Of a stretch of DNA of 64,000 nucleotides, positions 1 through 10,378 are shown one piece after another. This stretch comes from Ustilaginoidea virens (Eukaryota > Ascomycota > Sordariomycetes > Hypocreales > Clavicipitaceae). Location: NCBI RefSeq assembly GCF_000687475.1, contig NC_057318.1, positions 1,798,001 through 1,862,000 on the forward strand. Direction: 5' to 3'. The notes beneath the pieces are model-generated. The model searched no databases. It was not told the origin of the DNA and was given only the letters and a program-made list of their open reading frames with translations. The position numbers and the translations under genes are program-made. Each line of letters opens with the position of its first letter. The first letter of the stretch is position 1.

Positions 1-896
1 TCTATTCGTTACCGCCCTTATATACCTCCTAAATAAAATATACTGTATTAGGTACTATTTGGCTTAATTTTGGGAGGCTAAAGTAATAGTACTATAGAAA
101 TTAGGGAAAAAACTAAAGGAATACTTTAAGGCAGGAGGATAAAGACTAATATTACTATTTAACCTAGTAAAAAAGGTTATAAAAGCTATAGTTATATAGT
201 AGCTTACTATTACTCTTAAAGAGGGTAATCTCTTTTTAAACCTCTAAATAGGCAATAAGGCAAACCGGTTAACCGATATAGTACTAAGCATACTAATCGA
301 AATTATATGCACGACCTAGTACTATAGTGGGATTACTTTATTACTTCAACTAGATATCTTAGCTATATTTAATATAGTTAATTATACCCGCTTTATCTAT
401 CTACTATTAGAAAAAAGGCTCCTACTATAGCTAGTAGCATAAGTATACGGCTTTATTGATTTGCGACTAGTATAAATTTACTTTAAAGGGTAATTTTTAG
501 ACTAATTATTAATTACCGCTAAGGTCTCTTAAGGGTCCCCTCTCTTTTTTATCCTCTTTTTTATCTATATTATATTACTTTATAAAAGACTATAAGAGGT
601 TGTATTAACTATTATACTAAGCTTCGCTAATAATATTAATATTATAGCCTATAGGAGAGATATAGGGGAGACTAAGGTACTATTTAAGAAAGCGTAGGCT
701 ATTTATAATAATTAGTCTAAGCAAATAGGACTAAATTTTAACCCTAGTAAAAGCAAGCTTATCTACTTTACCTATATATATAAGGCGGATAAGACCTTAG
801 TACGGCTTAAGACTGCTATAATATAGCCGAAATAATATACTAAATCCTTAGGGGTTAAAATCTATTATAAGCTAAAATAGAGGGAATATTGTATTA
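1..896 (+). mobile_element. LINE copy A, Tad1-like, reverse transcriptase part (left segment)
   Basis: RIP-damaged ORF2 of a Tad1/I-type non-LTR retrotransposon, cut by the window start. Allowing TAG/TAA for original Gln/Trp, the + strand reads through reverse transcriptase blocks: a RPISLL-type motif near 125-165, the NKANRSTD-like block near 255-285, an ALF/LDI core near 345-380, and FANN at about 622-637 where an active enzyme has [F/Y]xDD. The reading stops at 896 where copy B is inserted and resumes at 7619. The element is dead, with many stops and a broken catalytic pair. Assignment to the Tad1 group rests on motif order recognised by eye. Confidence 0.8.
882..896. repeat. target-site duplication, left copy (LINE B)
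   Basis: The 15-mer gggaatattgtatta occurs here and again at 7604-7618, on each side of LINE B. The reverse transcriptase reading of LINE A continues across when everything between is removed. Confidence 0.85.
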
Positions 897-963
897 TTAT
901 TAAATTACTCTAGGGGGCTATTCTAAGCTAGAAATGCCTATCTAGTACTCCGGCAAATAATCT

Positions 964-1003
964 AGAAGGGAAAAACCCGAGGTCCGGGGGGAAAACCCTT
1001 CCT
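964..1003 (-). other. conserved stem-loop near LINE 3' end (copy B)
   Basis: GGAAGGG-type and CCCTTCC-type arms bracket an inner CCCG...CGGG hairpin. Equivalent hairpins stand near the 3' end of copies A (10016-10052), L (about 12013-12055), F (about 25858-25895), E (about 39484-39525), I (57427-57465) and J (59541-59580). A probable role is recognition of the RNA by the reverse transcriptase. Confidence 0.55.
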
Positions 1004-1589
1004 GCTAATATAATTATAACGACTAGGGAGTCGGGCCCCCTAAGGGGCCGATAGGTTTCCGGCATATAGGAAAGGTAGGTACGCTATCGCTTAGGATCGT
1101 ACCTAGCGGTAATACTAGGAAGAGTGCGAGAGCGATCTAGAGAAAGTAGGTCTAAAAAAAGGTAGGTCTAGTATCTATAGGGGAGAGGTAGCCCTAGGTT
1201 AGTATACTATAAATCGAAAGTAAAGTAGGGGTTATACGAGCGGGGCAGTGCTAGCTGTATAGCACGCGTGCTGGCTGCGCGGTATATATATCGCGTGGGG
1301 GCATCGGAGCAAGAGTAAGGGAATTTTCTATTATTAGGGCCATATCGGCGGTGAATCGGCTATAAAGGGGGTGCTTAGTAGAAGGTAAGCGGTATTAGGT
1401 CGGGGGTTAAAGTAAGCTAAATATAAAGAAAGGGCATAAAGGCCTTTAATCGGGCGAAGATATAAAAGTATAGGTGCCCCCCGACTTTTTAATCCTTTTT
1501 TCTTCCTTTCTATATAGCCGTTATTTTTTCTATATATAATCCCCTTAAGCCCTATTCTTTAGCGCTGCGGGGATAATACTAACCCGTGC

Positions 1590-2960
1590 GGTAGGGCGGT
1601 AATATTAGTAATAGCATTAGTATTAGCAATAGCGGCAGTAGTAGTATTAGTAGTAGCAATAGTAGCAATAGCAATAGCTATAGCAATAGTAATAATAATA
1701 ATAGTAGTAGTATGCCGAAAAAGTTGGTATCTTTGGATAAAGGGGTGGGTACTACTTACTCCCGCTATACTAGCGCTACTAACCCTTTATTATTAGCCTG
1801 GCGAGCTATAAGGTTAGCCTTACAATCTTTACCTAATACGAGCTAAAGACCCTAAGTATTATTACTACTTTTAATAAGATAAGACCCGACCGATTAAACT
1901 TTAATCTAATTAGCATTCGAATAATAGTAATACAGTATAATGCCATATAGGGCCTAAGGCAGTATATTTTGCATATATTATAATGGGGAAGACCTGCCGA
2001 CCCTTTAAATAGACTCTTAAAAACTAAGAATCTATTTATACCCTCTTAGGTGCCTAGGAGGTGCTAGCTATAGGGGGGGAGGTATATATAAGGTATAGGG
2101 ACTATATAGGATAGGTGCTAATATAGATAGGTTAATAATTATTACGCCCTTTAGTTAAAGGTATAGTAGGTATCGATTGCCTACAATAGGGGGAAGGTAG
2201 CGGCAGCGGCAGTAATAGTAAGGGGAAGTATTACTCCTAAGGTGACCTAAGAGGTATTAAACCTTAAGGAGTATAAAGTAGAAGTATTAAAGGGCATCTA
2301 AGCCGCCTTAGAGCTATTTATCTCTTAGGGGCAGAAAAGGGTAGCAGAGGGGGAGGGGGAGAGGGGGGAAAAGGAGGGGGGGCCACTATAAGGGCCGGCG
2401 GGGGAGGGGGAAGGGGGGGGGGAGGGGGGCTCTAATATTAATATTATAGCTTTAGAGTAGCTAAGAATTAATTACGTTTATCTGCCTACTATATCTCCTC
2501 TCTCCTACGTTAGGATATTATTATTAGATATTAGGGGCGGTATTAAGCGGTCGGGGTCGGCTTAGTGCCTCTATAGGGGCGGGTTGCTAAAGCGATTAGG
2601 CAAATTAGAACTAATCGAGGCGGTTAAGGCTAAAGATCTAGTATATAAATTAGTAGGCGAGGCTTAGCTTATTAAGGGCAATAGAGATCCCTTAATAGTT
2701 TTAGAAGAGGCTTAAGCTAGTCCTATATAGCTATTAGTGCTATTATTTGTATTTTAGGCAAGAGAGGATTAGGTAATAATAGTTTTTAGGGGCCTCCTTA
2801 TATTAGTAGAAAGGTGAGGGTATAATAGGGACTTAGCGCTAGTAGAAGAAGGAGTTTAGTCCGATCTTTTTTATACGAAGTTAGGTAAGTATGGCCGATT
2901 TATATTTAAGGAGGCTATTATAGAGCTAAATTATTATAGCTAAAGAATAAAAGTCTAGGG
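1590..2960 (+). pseudogene. LINE B opposite-strand ORF3 (unknown protein, RIP-mutated)
   Basis: Lies 3' of ORF2 but reads on the other strand. It begins with a Ser/Asn codon repeat (about 1590-1711) in frame with ATG-CCG-AAA at 1712 (MPKKLVSLDKGVG), then a Gly/Glu-rich stretch from a G-rich tract at 2347-2430, and a distal part with LGKYGRFIF near 2880-2910. The same segments in the same order occur in copies A, E, F, I, K and L. Frame shifts and TAG codons break it here. I recognise no domain. It may be a gag-like accessory protein, or it may be a non-coding conserved region. The coding call rests on amino-acid similarity between two diverged subfamilies. Confidence 0.45.
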
Positions 2961-5900
2961 CCCTTTCTGCCGCTATAGGCCTATATTGCCGCTATCTCGC
3001 TTTTACAGCGGCTTAGTATTTAGACTACCTAGTAAGCTACTCTTTTATTAGGTATTCTTCGGCTATTAGCTACTATAGGTTAAGTTCTAAGAACGGGATA
3101 TATATCTAGGGTCCTTTATAATTACTCTATCGATAGTATTAGAGTATTACTATTATTATAGTAAAGGCATAGTTAATTTGCTTAGCTATCCTAATCTTTA
3201 CTATCTTTTCTAAGAATCGCTAGTAGATATAGTTTAAGTATAAATCGATAGGTAGTATAGCCGCCTTAGTCTTAAGGATATCTATTAGTATAGCCTTAAA
3301 GGCCTTAGTAATAGTTTAAAGGCAAGATAATTATTCTATAATTAATAATTTTGCGATACCTTTTGCTACCCTACTAAGGGCGGTAGGGGTATACTATACT
3401 CCTATACCGAAGGCGATAATAGTGCGAATAACCTATATATAGACTAATCGGGCCTCCCTATATTAATATCTTTATATAGAGGCCGCTATTGCTATAAGGG
3501 TAAATTGCTATTATTCGAGCTTTTTAGCTATTTTTGCGCGGTATTTATACTACTAAAGTTTTTAGTAGATTTTAACCCCTAGGAAATAGGCATACTACTT
3601 TAGCTAAATTATTATAGTCTTAAGTCGGACTAGCGTTTCATCTATTTTATAGGTATATATAAAATAGATAAGCTTACTCTTTCTTAAGTTAAAATTAAGC
3701 CTAGCTTATTTAGACTATTTATTATAAATTATCTATACCTTTTCGAATAGGGTTTAGGTCTCCCTTATACTCCTCCTATATACTATAATATTAGTATTAT
3801 CTATAAACCCTAGGGTGATAATAAAGGCTATCTCTTTAAGCCTTTTATAAAGTAATACGATATAGATTAAAAAGAGGATAAAGGAGAAAGGGGACTTTTA
3901 TAAGACCTTAGTGGTAATAAGTAGGTTATTAGTTAATTTACCCTTAAAGTGAATTTATACTATATAAGAGTTGGTAAAGCTACAGACCTATACTATAATT
4001 TATAGTAATAATCCTTTTTTTAAGAGTAGGTAGGTAAATTAAATATAGTTTATTATATTAAAGGCTATAGATATATTAAGCTAGAGGAGTAAGGCGATCC
4101 TATTATAATGCTATACTATGCGAATTATTTCTATGAGAGTACTAAGGGCTATATCTATAGAATGATTAGCTTTATTTCTTATCTAAAGGTTTAGGAGTAG
4201 GTTGCCCTCCTTAAGGGCGGTAGTAAGCCGGCATACTATTACAGCTTTTAGGATTTTATTAGTTAGGTTAAATAAGGATATTAGTCTCTAGCCTCTTACT
4301 TTAAAGTATTCCTCTAATTTCTTTCCCGGCTTTCTTAATATAACTATATAGGCTTCCTAGAACTAGGCTAGGTAATGCCTAGTATAATAGGACTTATTAA
4401 GAAGGTGGGTAAGAGCTATAATTAAAGGGGGGCCGTATACCTTAAGGAATCCTATAGGTAGCTTATCCAGTCTAAGGGCCTTCTAGCTGGCTATATAGTA
4501 AAAGGCGGTGCAGATCTTTTTATATATAAATCTCTTATATAGCGGGAATTTTGTATTGGCGAATTAAGGGAAGGTTAGGTCTAGTATATCCTTAAATATT
4601 GCATAAGACTAAGGGAAGAAATATTAAGTAAGGACCTATACTTTATCGCTATATATAGTTGCTAAAGGGTAGCTAGGGCTAGTATATTTAAGTAGTAGGA
4701 TCTTTCTAGACTTAGGGGGGAGGCCATTATATAGTCTAGCCTATCGTTCTAGGGACTAGAGGTCTATATTTTATGCTATGGCTTTCTTTAATGCCTCTCT
4801 CTAGAAGTGTTATCGCTTTTCTTATATAACCTAGGTTTAGGTAGCTCTTATGTCTTAGGCGGCCTTATAGTTTTTAGGGATATGGCATACTGCCTATTTT
4901 TAGTATGCTTTCTTTATAGCGATAGCGGCTATTTTTATATGGTTATTCTACTATAGTTCTATAGCGGGGGCTCTAGGGGTTTTCTTTAGGGCTGCAATAT
5001 CTATAATTTCTTAGAGTTAGTAAGTAAGCTATTTAGTATATACGTCTATTTCTTTAGGGGAGCTAAGCGGGGCCGCGGTAGCGGTAGATATAAGGCGGTT
5101 TTTAGCTTTTACCTAAGCGAGGTATTAGTCGAGGGATTTCTAGCTATTTTTCAGGTAGGCTTTAGCGGCTTATAGATTGTTAATATTAATACGGATAAGC
5201 TATAGGATATAGTCGGACCTAGCAAGGTCTATATTGCCGAGGTACTTAATAGTGAGGTCTTATATAACCTAGGTATAGTCTATAGTGCTATTTCTTTTAT
5301 TTAGTGCTTATCGTATGATTTTACTGCGGGGGATCGCTAGGCCGAGTCTTTATTATATTATAAGGTCGAAAAGGGTATTAATACTAAATAAGGTTCTATC
5401 CAAGCTATCCTATAAGGGATAATATATATTAAAGTCCCCGATAAATATACTTTAGGATTAGGGCAAAAGCTTTACGAGGTCTATAAGGGGGGTAGTTTAA
5501 TTATATTTATAGCCTAAGGAGTAGATAAAGTAAATATCGGTTTTAATAAGGCAGACTTTATATTAATTAGGTCCTTTCTCGGTAGTCTATATGCTAGGAT
5601 TATACCACTTATAAATATATATTGCCGCTCGTCCGCTATAGGCTGCTAATATATATTTATTAAGGTTTAGGCTTAGCGGGGCGTAGCTAGGCGCGGCGGG
5701 TTTTTAGATCGCTATAATATTAGGTTCGCTTTAGTAGTAAAGCGCTATTTATATAAGGGAGGTTTTCTTTTATATATTCTAGTAGAAGACTAATATTATG
5801 CGGATAGGCGTATAGGGGTCGGTAGCGGCAGTATATTAGTAGTTACGGTAGAAGTAGAGGTCGGGGCTAAAATAGGTGCGGGCTCTAGGGCCGATAGGGT
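2960..5900 (-). pseudogene. LINE B ORF2: AP-type endonuclease plus reverse transcriptase (RIP-mutated)
   Basis: On the - strand the endonuclease motif GDFN is readable at about 5431-5460, within an IFIGDFNIYYPL-like context. Reverse transcriptase follows. Its catalytic box reads FIDN at about 3790-3812 instead of [F/Y]xDD. The post-RT segment resembling the LYKG...SA region of Tad1 ORF2 proteins comes last. I see no RNase H domain between RT and the C-terminal part. TAG codons at former CAG and TGG positions are frequent. An active homologue would nick target DNA and reverse transcribe the element RNA there. Confidence 0.7.
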
Positions 5901-7300
5901 CCTAGTCTATCCTAATATTAGGACCGGTTATAAGAATACGGTAAGGGTATAGTATAGTCTAGCATTAAATATTCCTCTAGAGATAGAGCCCCTTTGGCTA
6001 GGGCGGCAGCTATATTTATATAGGGAGGATCCTTTTAAGATAATATACTTAATTAGTTCCTTTAGGGGCAAAGTATTAGCTGCTCTATATTAGTTTAGTT
6101 TTATAATAGGAGTAGTATTTATAGATATTATAGGAGGCGCTATAAAGAGTTTAGGTTAGCTAGTATAAGAATTCCTAGCTGACTCTTACTACTCGTTCGA
6201 GGTTCTATAGAGGCGGGACTATACTAAATACGGGCCTTTATAGTTAAGGTATAACTCTTTTTATCTATAGGAGACTATTAGGTAGGCCTGCTCCCCTTCC
6301 GGGTGCCTTTCTATACTATATCGGCTATACTATAGGGCTACTACACAATAGGCCGCGATATATCTAAACTTAAAGTAGTTATAGTACTATTTAGGGTATA
6401 GGGCATTATTATAAGGTTCAGCTTTAAATATTTTTGCCTGGTAGATAATACTAAACTTATAGAGCTTATTAGCGAGGTCAATAGAGTTTACGCCTATAAT
6501 TAGGGGCATATGCGTAGTAATCTTATATAGGTAGTAGGGGGAGGCTCTAATGAAGCCTTCTTTATTCGCTTTAGTAAGGTTTTAATAGATTTCTTTAATT
6601 GCAATATTTGCTATATAGCTAATAGGGAAATTCTTAATAATAAGACTAAATAAGCGTCGGTTTAGTTCTGCCTTTTGCCTAAAAGCAGGTTAGACTTAGG
6701 TTATATCGGCGATAAGACTTTTTGCTGCTTTTTCTGTAAAGGTAATAATAGTATTGCCGCTATATAGCCTGCGTACCGCGACTATAGTATTCCTAGTAGT
6801 AGCTCTATTGATAATATTTATAATTTCAACTAGTATTTAGTTGCATAGGACCTTGCTAATACTATTGCCTTTAATTAAAATTTCCCTATGGATATATAGT
6901 AAGACCGGAAGGGGGGCGATGGTATATTAGGGTAGTATAGCAATAGCGGCGTGTCCTTATGCTGCGATATTTGCCTAGGTGGTAGCTGGCGCCTGTTTTA
7001 GGATATCCTAGAGGGCCGATTTAATAGCTTTTTCGATAGTCTTTAAAATTATATTAGTAAGGATGCCGATAGGGTCTAGGGTGGCCTCACTGCGGGCCGT
7101 ATCGGCTATAGTTTCTATAATTTCTCGCACTTATCCTAGCACTACTAGGGGGATATAATCTTAAAGCTCTTTTATTAATTCTTTAATTATAATAGTAGCG
7201 GGTCGCTTCTGCTTTTAGGCAGGCTCGGTTTCGGTCTGGTTATACTATATATTATTCGCGATTATAATAGTAGGGTTATAGCGGCTATATGTAATGCCGC
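5900..7300 (-). pseudogene. LINE B ORF1 and start of ORF2 (gag-like, RIP-mutated)
   Basis: Degraded ORF1 of copy B on the - strand. In this family ORF1 is an RNA-binding gag-like protein with CCHC zinc knuckles near its C-terminus. A Cys/His-bearing stretch resembling the knuckle region of copy I lies about 6290-6370. No open frame remains. Boundaries are by comparison with copies E and I, where the ORF1 to endonuclease transition is clearer. Confidence 0.5.
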
Positions 7301-7603
7301 CCTTATTCCCTCTATCGATATCTATCACTTCGTTTGCGCCTACTGCGCCTACTCCCTAGATGCGATGCGCTATAGGCGAGGGGGGTAAATAGACGAGAGG
7401 AAGCGATTAGGATTATTAGAATTGATTTTAGAGGCGGTTCTATGCCGCTACCTAGGTGCGGGCGAAATCGCGAAAAAATTTTTTTTATCGTTTAGCAGGC
7501 TTATTTTTATAGAGCTAAAGTTAAAGTATTTAAAGAGGTAACTTTTAGTTATTATAAGGTTTTTCTGACTTCCTAAGGCTTCGATTTAGTAAATATACCG
7601 CTG

Positions 7604-7618
7604 GGGAATATTGTATTA
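7604..7618. repeat. target-site duplication, right copy (LINE B)
   Basis: Second copy of gggaatattgtatta. See 882-896. Confidence 0.85.
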
Positions 7619-10129
7619 AGATTATAAAGAAATTTAAGTAGTAGTAACTTACGCTTATAGCGATAGCGGCCTCTATTTAGGGCTACTAATATTAGGAAGT
7701 ACGCCTAATCTATATATAAATTATTTAAACCTCTATTGCCTTTAGCATAGGGGTATAGTATACCCTTACCGCCCTTAGAGGGGTAGTAAAAGGCATTATA
7801 AAATCCTTAGCTATAGAATAGTCAGCCTGTCTTTATATAATTATTAAGGCCTTTAAAGCTATACTACTAGATACCCTTAAGATTAAAGTAGTTATACCCC
7901 TAATCAACCTCTATTTTAACTATATTTATTAGCGATTTCTCAAAAGAATAACTAAAATAGGTATAACCAATAGGATTAATTATATATTAGTAGCAGTAGT
8001 AGTAATACTTTAATGCTAACGAAGAAAAGGTAATTAAAAACCTTTAGCCTATACCCTATTTCCTAACCTTAACCTTTACTAGCTCTTAGCTAAAAAAAGA
8101 TTAGTAAAAGACTAATATAATCGATAGTAAAATAATTAGGTAATAATAAAGGCAAAACGCCCCTAATATAAAACCCTAGCGGCTAAAAGGGCATTAGATT
8201 TCTACTCTATAGTAAAAATAACTTGATTATATAAAGGCCTATAAAAATATAAATCGGCAATATTTACCTAACTCTATACAGAAAAAATTAGCCTTAATTC
8301 CTTCTTTTGCCTCTAATATATCCCTTTAGTGCTATTACCCTTTTACTACTATAGAAAAGGCTTAAAAGACCTCTATTATATTATTCTTACCTACTTAAAA
8401 TACTATAGATAAAGGCATAAACTCCTCGGGCCTAGCCCTAGCTTTTACCTACTTCGCAACTAATATAGTATATCTATCACACTTAATAAGCTATACTTTA
8501 CATAAATAATTGCTTACTAGATATTAAGTATCGATTAATTTAATTAATTCCGATTTGCCTAATCCCTCTAATATAATATAGCTAAAGGTAGCCCTAAGCA
8601 CCCCTATGCAGCACCTATATAATATTTATAGTAATCCTAAAGTAAGAATAAGGAGCCCTAAGAATAAGTAAATCTTTTAGGCCTTATAGGCTAGAACTAG
8701 TCGATAGTTATTATTTTAGTATTAAAGGTATCCTCCTTCCTTTCCCCCCCTTTATTCTCCCTATTGCTTTTCCCCCTTTCATCCTTATTGCTTTTATTAT
8801 CTTTATCGTCTTTATCTTACCCCCCCTTTAGAGCCTCTCCCCCCTTTTACTAGGCTAAAAGCACCCTTAATAATATAGTAATATCCTCTTATACTTAAGC
8901 CTACTACTTTAAGGCCTCTACCTTCTGCTCCTCTAAATTTAATATCTCCTAAGTTGCCTTAAGAATATTAAAACCCCTTACTACTATTGCTATTATTACT
9001 GCTGCTTAACTGTATCTTTAAGAGGTAAATACCTATTTAGCTCTTTACTAAAGGGCCTTATAGCTATCCACCTAGAAAGTCGTTAGCTGATAACTTATAC
9101 TATATATAAATCGGAAATATACTTTAACCCCCCTAGCTACTATCTTTTATATAGTAAGGAGTTTTTATATTAAGATCTGGTTCTTAAGGGTCTACTTTAA
9201 AGGCATATAAGTTTTACCTGCTAAGGCATATAGATAGTATACCGCGCTAGTCCCTGCCTATATTAGCTTCGCCCGAGAGTAGGTATAACCCAATATATAC
9301 CTTATTAACTCTAGTATTAATACTTAGGATCCTCTAAGTGTATTAAGTATAGCTCGTAAGGCCAGGCGTGCAACTCCCCTAGCTACTATATAAGGGTTAG
9401 CTGCGGCCCTATCGCATATTAGACCTATACTTACCCTTTTATTTAAAGTCGCTAACCACTTAGGCATTTTATCGCTACTATTATTAGTATTGCTATTATT
9501 GCTATTATTGTTATTACTGCTATTGCTATTATTTCTGCTGCTGCTGCTTTACTAATAGGGTTAGTATCGGTCCTATACCGCAATAGAGGGGCCATTATAT
9601 ACCTTAGATTTAGCGCTATAGAGGAAAAGAAAAAAAGAAAAAAAGGTACTAAATCAGGGGAATTATTAACCTATATACTAATGTAGTATCTAAGGCCACC
9701 CGCTTCTATTCTTAAATTCGGCTCACTTTTGCTTATATACCATAGACTAATACGCCTAAGATGCGCCCGGGCCTTTATAGGCATACGCTTAGCGAGAATA
9801 CTGCTAACCCTACCCCCCCCTAACCTTACCTCTCTATTATTTTGCACCCGATAGAACCCTAACCTAGGCCCGATACCCCCGGAGTTTATACTTACACTTT
9901 TCCCAAGCAATGCCGCTAGATATAGTCTTAAGCGGCTATACACCTTACTCTCTTACGTACTAGATACCCGTCGCCCCCGCCACGGGGCGATATATAATAG
10001 CATTTAAGAATATAGGAAGGGTTTTCCTCCCGGCCGCCGGGTTTTTCCTTTCCGATTTATCCTATAGAAGTATTAGATAGGTTATTTAGGTCTAAATAGC
10101 CTCTAAAGTAATATAATAATAATAATATA
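7619..10129 (+). mobile_element. LINE copy A, right segment: ORF2 C-terminus, ORF3, 3' tail
   Basis: Continues the reverse transcriptase ORF2 interrupted at 896. The + strand carries the post-RT segment (ACLY..AFKAI, then LYKGLQKYKSA near 8230-8260) and ends near 8690. Next comes the opposite-strand ORF3 (about 9560 down to 8700). The stem-loop is at 10016-10052 and a TAATAATAAT-type tail at about 10109-10128. CpA/TpG depletion is strong throughout. Confidence 0.75.
8700..9560 (-). pseudogene. LINE A opposite-strand ORF3 (unknown protein, RIP-mutated)
   Basis: On the - strand a Ser/Asn codon repeat (about 9560-9480) runs in frame into ATG-CCT-AAG near 9473-9467 (MPKWLATLNK). A segment follows with QLTTFQVDSYKALQQRAKQV and a LNLEEQKVEALK-like charged helix, then a C-rich (+ strand) tract at about 8740-8860. 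It belongs to the second ORF3 subtype, shared with copies F, I and K. Stops are mainly TAG at former Gln codons. Function is unknown. Confidence 0.45.
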
Positions 10130-10378
10130 TATAAAGAACTAGCCATAGGGCTACTATAAATAGGCATCGAATGAATATATTAAATAGACTAAGAAAGAGA
10201 GAAAACCTAAATAGGGGCCTCTTGATAGTCTATTTATCTATATATTGGCATAGGTCAGGGTCCTAATATAGTCCTATAACCCTATACCACTAACTTATAT
10301 AACCCTGCCTAGGTTAGGCATAGGTGCAGCCTGAGTCCTAGCTATATTATAGCGTAAGCATAGCCCGAGCCTGTAATA
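10130..10378 (-). mobile_element. LTR-like repeat, partial
   Basis: Matches the Gypsy LTRs at 18060-18352 and 50288-50571. It has the TATTACAGGCTCGGGC-type end (a mutated TGTCACGGGCT) at 10378 but stops at TATAAAG, about 40 bp short of the other LTR end. Solo or truncated; no target duplication is seen. Confidence 0.65.

Larger units (their letters stand above)
897..7603 (-). mobile_element. LINE copy B, Tad1-like, near full length, nested in LINE A
   Basis: A 6.7-kb non-LTR retrotransposon on the - strand, bounded by a 15-bp target duplication. In its own sense direction it has a 5' terminus rich in GCGATTTCGCCCGCACC (about 7486 downwards), ORF1 (about 7300-6190), ORF2 with endonuclease and reverse transcriptase (about 5900-2960), an opposite-strand ORF3 (about 1590-2960, + strand), a stem-loop near 964-1003 and a TAA-type microsatellite tail at 897-910. 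About 118 bp upstream of the usual 5' terminus (7486-7603) lies inside the target duplication and is not seen in copy E. The whole copy is RIP-mutated with stops throughout. Confidence 0.85.

Noticed and set aside
33..896. Use of long open frames (reading TAA/TAG as Gln) as proof of coding
   Set aside because: In CpA-depleted DNA TGA nearly disappears, and converting TAA/TAG makes all six frames look open. Only motif matches and cross-copy amino-acid conservation were used.
9671..9943. Open frame of 90 codons on the - strand in LINE A
   Set aside because: Lies in the untranslated stretch between the LINE 3' end and the ORF3 start; the equivalent region of other copies is not open in this frame.
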